DNA of 64,000 nt from Lingula anatina (Eukaryota > Brachiopoda > Lingulata > Lingulida > Lingulidae): positions 13,682 through 77,681 of the forward strand of contig NW_019775433.1 of the NCBI RefSeq assembly GCF_001039355.2, read 5' to 3'. Shown here one piece after another: positions 57,143-64,000 of this stretch. The notes under the pieces were generated by a model, which did no database searches, was not told the origin of the DNA, and worked only from the letters and a program-made list of their open reading frames with translations. Position 1 is the stretch's first letter, and the number at the start of each line of letters is the position of its first letter. The position numbers and the translations under genes are program-made.

Positions 57143-60100
57143 ATGGGGCAGAGGATAAAAACATGTATATTTCTGCTTTGTTTGTTGTCCATTCAGTTGA
57201 ATGGAGGAAATTCATACAGCTGGGGATATTTTAAAAGTTCCAACGGATCAAGACTTTCAAATGGAGTTTTCAGCGGCGCACAACCAACGACGTACAGCGT
57301 ACGCAACAAAGCGCATTGCACTGTTCTCTGTCTTCATCTCGGCTCAGCGACCTGTACATCTGTCAACTACCATAGCAGTAGTAAAACGTGTGAGATTAAT
57401 GACAGAACAAAATACGATGACGCTGGGACAGTACCTGTAGCGGATGAAGACTGGGAGCATCTGGATGCCGACCTAGGTAAACTGCTTTTTATTTGTGTCT
57501 CACTTGCGACTTGATGAATCTTTTACTTTGTTTGGACGGTCTTAGCCGGTACTTAAGTGTGTCTCCGTTTATGTATGGTCGTTTTTAACATGCATGGCAA
57601 TGGGAAAAGTGTTGGGAAAAATATAAAACCCACTTTAAAAAAAAAACGAATGGAGACAAGTGATTAATAAGAACAAATTTAAACCAGTGTAAAGTCACGG
57701 TAGAGCCCGTGTCCATTTTACTATGTCATACAGTTCACTTACGTACTAAAATGTCCATTACTGGAATGCATGGCAAATGTGAAAAATACCGATTTAATGC
57801 GTTTCTAAAATTGCACTTGACGAATAAATATTTTGGTTTTTCATTGAAATATGGTTTTGAGAAATCTTTCCAATATCGTGTCAATCTCAAGGTATCTCAT
57901 CCGGGATTTTCCCTTCAAATAGAATATCAAATGAAAAAAAATGCTCTTATTACAAATCATTGCTCGACTCCTGATCTTGGATTTTACTTTTACATCATTT
58001 TTGAAAAATGAGTTCTTAATATTTTCTAAAGGTTGAGACCATGATATCTTCCAGTAAGTTTCGGAAGAAACTATCGACATCAGAGAATTTCATTTTAGGT
58101 GTTTCCTTGTTTTTATGCTCTGAATAGAGAAAGAGAAATAGTTTTTGCAGGATACGCAGATAATCAAACCATGAGCTTTGAGACAATTTCAAAAGTGGAG
58201 TGGTCCTTTATTTACTTTGTTGTGATATGGGCTCATGACAGACGCGTTTCAGTGATTCTTGCAATATTTGTCAAAATGCTCACCATAGCGTGGTCAATTG
58301 TTTGCACATCCCTCTTTATTTCCACAAAGAAAGAAAATACTTTACAGCTTCGAAAATTTTTGTATATGGCTGGCATGTTTTGTGTGAAACATAGGTGAGC
58401 ATTAGAACATGAATCGATTACTACCAATTGCGCTACAACATGGTTAGCTTTACACATATTCTAACCGGGTTATACGTAGCTTAACCTGTAGTACTACAAT
58501 GTAACAACATTTCTGCAATATTGGTTCCTCTTGCCGTAAAGGAAGGCTACCTATGCTTTAGCCTCATGTATAGATGTGCACGTAAAAGCATACTTTTTTA
58601 CGTCAGAGGTGTTATAGTGAGACGGCGAGTTGGAGCTTTCAGACATTTTCACCAACTAATTTTTCATACAAATCCAAGTGAATGTATTGTCTGTCTTTTT
58701 CAAATCGATCACCGTTTACTTGGTTTTCGTTTCATTGTCTTTTTGTGTGATTCCCACAATTTTACGTTCTGATTTGTCATTCCAGCATTCAATATTACCT
58801 CTTTTGTTTTCAATTAAAAAGGCTACATTCTACTTTTCATGTCTTCATTTTCTGAAAAGTTACGAAATACTACACAATCTCAATTCAGACATCAAAAGAC
58901 TTTTTATGAAAATGTCCTCCACTTAAAGTTCCCGATCTCGACATAGCCTCCTGAAAAAATCTTGTGGCTGGTTACATTACTGGATATTTACACAATACTT
59001 AATTACCTAATTAGAAATGGTCCAAAATATAGAGTTAAAGTGCAGGGATGGGCCGAACAATGGTAAGACGGATTTCCATTTTCTATTTAGGTATGATATC
59101 TTTAAAAACAACTTAACAACTCTTTACAAAGGGTCGGAAACACAAACCCTCTGTGAAGTGAGGGCTGTTTGCGTTATACATTCATCAGCCCATAACCGTA
59201 TGTGGTCTTACCTACATGTACATGTGCCCATTTAAATGTCACTTTTAGCAATTTGATAATACTGTAGCGCTTGGCGTGAAATCAATACAAACATGCTGAA
59301 GAGCGATATAAATAGTTAGAATGGATCGGGAATACGAACTTTTGAAAAAATATACCATGTGTTATTTGTGTAATTGTGCCATCGATTTTTTCTAACAGTG
59401 TTCCTTTACCCGGTAAGTATCGCTTTCAAGAAGATTAACATCACCATACCATTATTTTTACAACGTGCTCTGTACGATTGAAAATCGATGTATAAAAAAT
59501 TCGAGAACACGACAGTCTTTTGTGCCTCTCATTCCGGCCAAGCAATGCTGCTTTCATTCAAAGAAGACCCTTTTTCGATTGCAGGTCGGTTAATTGTAAA
59601 AGATACGTCAGGTAATCGCATTTACTTACGGAAAAGCAATAGACGAAGAAATGGCTTTGTTAAGCAAATGTTTTCCCCGAGAGGTACGGACGTGTATAGC
59701 TTACAACTTTTTAGTGAAGAAGAAGGGTGCCTTATTGGGCGAAAAAGCTAGCTGGAAATATCCCCATTTAGCTCGACAGAGTTTTAAAAGTTCCTTTTTG
59801 TTCTAGGGCCTCCACAATATCCAAGTTTTGTCTACGTGAACGAAAGCCAAACCACATCTCTAGAAATCACGTGGATGTCCGGCTTCAATGGCGGGTTCAC
59901 TCAAACCTTCACTTTAGAGGTAACGCCCCTAGGTGTTGATGACGTCACCAATACCACCGTGCTCAGCTTAGAGGACCCTGGGTACCTTAAGACCAGGACT
60001 AACCTCATCACTGGGTTACAAGAAGGGGCGAGCTATACCGTACGACTGACTACCGAAACTAACAGACCTGCTGGTATTAGGAGCAGGAACATATCGAGGG

Positions 60101-63100
60101 CAGCCACCACCTTTACCAGAGGTAGGACAAATTTTACATCTTGTGTTAATGACTTTCATTGTTTATATTCTCTTATTTCATTTTTTGTGCTACACTTTGA
60201 AGATACATTAATAACGTGTGAAGCCTTCGATTAGCAAGAGATGAAGGGAAGCATAGCCTTTTATGCCAGAAGCATAGATTGTCATCACTGCGGAATAATC
60301 CAAATGCTCAGTATTTGAGGATTTTACAGGAGCCCATACTTGCAACAGACTGAAGGAAGAGGGCTTAAGTAGCGGGAGCCATGATATCGATGTAGATGGT
60401 CCTGGTGGAATGGATCCCTTTCAGGTGGAGTGTGACATGACCTTTGACCCCCCATTGACCATTGTCCACCATGATATAGAAGGTCGAAGCAGTCAACTTG
60501 GGCCTGGTCAGGGAGGGTATACTTACAGAGATCTGACGTATTCTACTGCTTCTATAGACCAGATGACTGCATTATTGAATATGTCCGGCCATTGTCACCA
60601 ATACAGACAAATAGAGTGTCACGGACTAGGAAGTAAGCACGATAATTTGGCTTTTGGATTTTTTATCGTGTGCGTAATTGTAGCAACAATGTTGTCATAA
60701 ATAGTATTAAATTATTTTTTACTATGAATATGAATTCAAACTTGAACGTTTCCTTTCAGGTGTTTATATCAGATATGATTACGATAAATATTAATTCTGT
60801 TGTAGACCCTGGGACAAACACTGATCATAGTGATCGTACTGGAGTATACAGTTATTGGGGTGCTTACTTCCCTGGAGGATCCCCTGTTTCAAGGTGTCTG
60901 TGTGGGAAATATTCCGCCTGTGAAAACGGAAGAAGTAAGAGTACAAAACAAATAGCAATTTATAAACATTTGCCATGTTCGTTCATGGCATCCATCTCCA
61001 AGTGTGAGGACCACGTAGTCCAAAGCAAACATAAATCTTATACTCTTAGTGGAATTTAAAGATGTAATTTATCTTAATTAACCAATTCAGTTTAAAGACC
61101 CATTGTTTCTTTAATGTAAATATATATGCTATATAAAATGGGCGCCGTCGGGCATGACTTTTCGAACTTTGTGTCTTGCACTGTTTATCACATAGAAAAT
61201 CTGAACATCCAACATGGCGGAGCGAGTTGACTAGGAGGTCAATTCACTTACCCCACGTGACTTCCGTTCGAGTAATCAGTGAGCGTCAAAATTCGTGATC
61301 ATGTTTAAAATGATATTTGTTGCCTGGTATTTGCTTACATGCATAACATTATCCGTGATATCGACACTAGCCCTTATGTGAGTAATTAAAAAAATATCCA
61401 GAGTAATTGAATCTTTTTCACATGAAATTCTTATGCTTAAATAGTAAGCGCGTTTGATTTACTAGATGTGTTTTTCTGGATACTTTTGAAATATCAAGTA
61501 CCTTTTTTTCTAATAGAAAATTGGGCTCATGTAAGTATGCTTCCTAATAGATAAAAAAAATAAACGCAAATGAATATTTTTGTAACAGGCGATTGCAGTT
61601 GTGTCCAGAACGATGCCGTGTGGAGGAAGGATTCTGGTTACCTTCAGGAAAAGAATATTCTTCCCATTGTGCAGACCAGAATAAACGATATTGATGGCGG
61701 TAATGAAATGGGTTTTGAAACACTGGGACCATTGATTTGTACCTCCTGGGTGGAAAGTGAGTTTTTAAAGGTTTTTTGTTTGCAAATGACATCACATCAC
61801 AACAGCAAGCCGTTAAACATTTACCCCGTTCACACTACAGTCATTTATTCGGATAAATAGCGAATTAGGTCCCGATTCGAATAACTGTAGTAGTCTGAAC
61901 GCGTGAGGATTTTTGTAAAGCGGATTTTTCAAAATCCTGCTAGCGAGGTGAATTTTCTTCAGCGATTCGAATAACTTACCAGAATGGACACCTGTACAGA
62001 TCTTACTGCGCATGTTTGCAAATAAGTGCTGGTATCTATGAATGCTTGTTTATTACTTTAGCGATTGCACCAAATATTTTTGGAGATCACCACTCACTAC
62101 AACAGGAGGAAACAAACTTATTTTGCCATCTTATGCTCCCCAAGAATGCTTGAATGTCTTTTGAGTTACATTTGCCGTCACACATTTTTTTGTTGGTAGT
62201 TTGAGTTTTCCTGTGCGGCGCATGCGCGAGTGTTCAGAACAGGAAGTTAAACCTGAAATTTTCAACGTGGGATTCGGTTTCGCTTCGCGAGTGTGAACGC
62301 AATACCGAATCAAATTCTTCACGAAAAATTCGAATTATAGAAATGCGGATTTTTGCAACTGTAGTGTGAATGGGGTAATTATAGTGTTTTCAAAGCCAGA
62401 GTGTGTCATATGCAAAGTATACGAAAAAGCGACAGTTGTGGATGAACGCCAGATGGCGACTATCTGACACACAATAATGAGATAAGACAATAGAACCATA
62501 ATGTAGATTGTTAAGAAACAATTTTATTTTGTCATTCGTTTCTTTTTGTATTTCTTTTTCACGATATTACAATCTAAATTCTCATAAATGATTTCCAATT
62601 TCTAACTTTATGTAATTTTTCAAGGTGTAGAGCGTCCTCTGGGGATGCAAAGTAACTTCATACCCAGTTCATCTCTCTCGGCTTCAACAACACACGGCGA
62701 TTGCCCCATCAATTATGGACGACTGGGTAGTTCTAATGGGTGGTGTGGTGGCACCATGGACACAAACCAATGGTATCAAATAGACCTGGGAAAGACGATG
62801 AATATTACCAAAGTTGCAACAACGGTATGACAGAAGCTTGAGAGTAAACAATCCTCTCATTCAGGTGCCATCACTGATGCGGTGTTTGGCGAACGGTGAA
62901 GTTTCGCTAAAGGTTTCCTCTTTTTCGTCGTTGAGGAAAGGTGTCTTGGGCAATCAGTATATTTAAAAAATGGCCAACAGTCATTTTTCGTCTGTAGCCA
63001 AAGAACCAAGTATTTTAAATGCATAGTATATAAATGGTTTTTGACCGAAGCCTTTCAATGGACAAAAAATAAAGGAAATAAATACTGAACCAAGTCACCC

Positions 63101-63582
63101 AATCTTCAATTAGTAGACACATCAACCTGAAATAAGTCATTTGTCTCCCTTTCATGTTTTCCTCTCTCCCTTGTCATTATTCTTACTTTTTAAATTCGAA
63201 GAGTAATTTAATGAGGCACAATGTCTAGTAAAGCTTGCTTGTAAAATACCGTGTTGAAGAAATAGAGGACTGCATTGCGCCCATTGTCATTTATCAGCAG
63301 GTCTGATGATAAAAGAGTCTAGAGAAATGTGTAGATACTTCGGGACTTCATCTGTCCAGATCTTTATTCTGGCACGTGGTGTTCTTTTTCAGGGGCGTAA
63401 TGCAATAAGTCAGCATGTGAAGTCGTACAAGTTGCTGTTCTCAGGTGACGGTTCCAATTTTGAATGTTACACAAAGGCAGATGGCTCGTGCAAGGTAAAG
63501 ACTTACTTTATACAGAATGCTCCAATGGAGACTTAATACGGGGAAATTATCTTCTGGTAAAATGTTTGTATTTATAAATAGA

Positions 63583-63638
<56 letters not shown>

Positions 63639-64000
63639 GTGTGTCAGAATTATGTCCGAGCAGGTATTAGGAATCTTAAAAAGACGCCCCCCCCCCCGGA
63701 CATTTCCCAGGAGAACCCCCTACCCCTTTCTGGCCAACCCCCACAATGAAATAATGACATCGAGAACGGATGATGTGGCACTGAGAGAATTTTTTTAATT
63801 TAAATTCTTTTAAACAAAGTGCATCTCAAGGTAGATTTGTTGTTAAATCTCATTCACACAGTTATCCCTTTCAGAAACGGTCACTTTTAATTGTTTCACC
63901 ACTACCTCCTGGCATTAAATTAACCACTACATTCTAAACACGATTTCTCCTTATTATGGCGATTTTTTTTTTTTTTGGGGGGGGGGTAACTTATTACTGG
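57143..64000 (+). CDS. Gene D: third mosaic gene, 5' part (runs off the window)
   Basis: Exons in the window: PAN 57143-57476; FN3 59807-60121; FReD1 60330-60632, 60806-60934, 61589-61756; F5/8C 62625-62824 and 63393-63494. Each has the length and phase of the gene A or B counterpart and all are open, so the gene is probably functional; the third F5/8C exon and later modules should follow beyond 64000. It starts with a signal peptide (IFLLCLLSIQLNGG); an in-frame ATG at 57125 also exists. It is closer to gene B in its introns than to gene A, as expected for a tandem copy. The acceptor of 62625 is an AAG rather than the usual pyrimidine-AG. Confidence 0.88.
61301..61377 (+). CDS. Possible alternative signal-peptide first exon inside gene D
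   Basis: Counterpart of 43369-43445 in gene B, with the same 25-codon hydrophobic leader and donor. A TATAAAA word stands near 61132. The same phase caveat applies. Confidence 0.33.
61822..62377. mobile_element. 556-bp MITE with TACCCC(G/A)TTCACACTACAG termini in gene D
   Basis: Inverted termini of about 20 bases bound a segment present in gene D but absent from the homologous intron of gene B, where the empty site at 43860-43862 shows ATT. Flanks in D are ATT at 61819-61821 and 62378-62380, so the target duplication is 3 bases, as in PIF/Harbinger-type elements. No transposase is encoded. Confidence 0.85.
63583..63637. repeat. (AT)n microsatellite
   Basis: About 27 AT units after the second F5/8C exon of gene D. 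Confidence 0.9.

Noticed and set aside
59488-59751. 87-codon frame upstream of the FN3 exon of gene D, considered as an extra exon
   Set aside because: The homologous stretch in gene B (about 41230-41500) is not open, and no flanking splice sites fit phase 1.
1-64000. tRNA, rRNA and CRISPR features
   Set aside because: No cloverleaf with A/B boxes, no rRNA words and no spaced direct repeats were seen; the DNA is animal nuclear.

Overview
This is animal nuclear DNA. It has many short exons with GT-AG introns, about 35-40% GC by eye, abundant MITEs, microsatellites and LINE debris, and single N positions at 6952 and 8699 that look like draft-assembly marks. The gene content (a LRR-Roc-COR protein with a CARD, PIGK beside AK5, and large secreted mosaics with contactin-associated-protein-type fibrinogen domains) points to an invertebrate deuterostome. 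A lancelet (Branchiostoma) is my best guess. The species call is inference.

Left part (1-12.4 kb): a two-exon minus-strand gene for a LRR-Roc-COR protein ending in a CARD (5147-1663). Then come the first coding exon of an adenylate kinase 5 homologue (minus, 7583-7524) and, head to head, a ten-exon PIGK/GPI8 gene (plus, 8122-12355) encoding the cysteine transamidase of GPI anchoring. From memory, PIGK and AK5 are also divergent neighbours in vertebrates. PIGK exon 2 is cut by an N, three of its exons carry local tandem duplications, and its membrane-anchor exon was not found.

Middle (12.4-21.6 kb): a repeat-rich stretch with a TTAA-flanked MITE and a long nested foldback, then a compact four-exon gene (17315-18950) for a 141-residue secreted protein. 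It resembles the bacterial BPSL0067/Tae2 peptidoglycan amidase family, known in ticks as Dae2. It is the strongest candidate for a horizontally acquired antibacterial gene here.

Right part (21.6-64 kb): a cluster of four related loci in two head-to-head pairs. Gene A (minus, 36340-21596) and gene B (plus, 38513-50326) are complete, 17 exons each, 1144 and 1140 codons, with every exon junction in frame. Locus C (minus, 54406-54073) keeps only the first exon. Gene D (plus, from 57143) runs off the window end. The encoded secreted proteins have the order signal peptide, PAN/apple-like, fibronectin III, fibrinogen-like 1, F5/8 type C, SUEL-type lectin, fibrinogen-like 2, and fibrinogen-like 3 split by an inserted WSC-like cysteine module. 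Module borders are all phase 1, the signature of exon shuffling. The C/D pair is a tandem copy of the A/B promoter region and gene B, with its left break near 52.86 kb next to a dead LINE. Mobile elements inserted after the duplication are datable against empty sites in the paralogues.

Taken together, the window holds a housekeeping pair (AK5/PIGK), an intracellular Roco/CARD gene, a candidate secreted peptidoglycan amidase, and an expanding family of secreted multi-lectin-like proteins. An innate-defence reading of the last three is inference.
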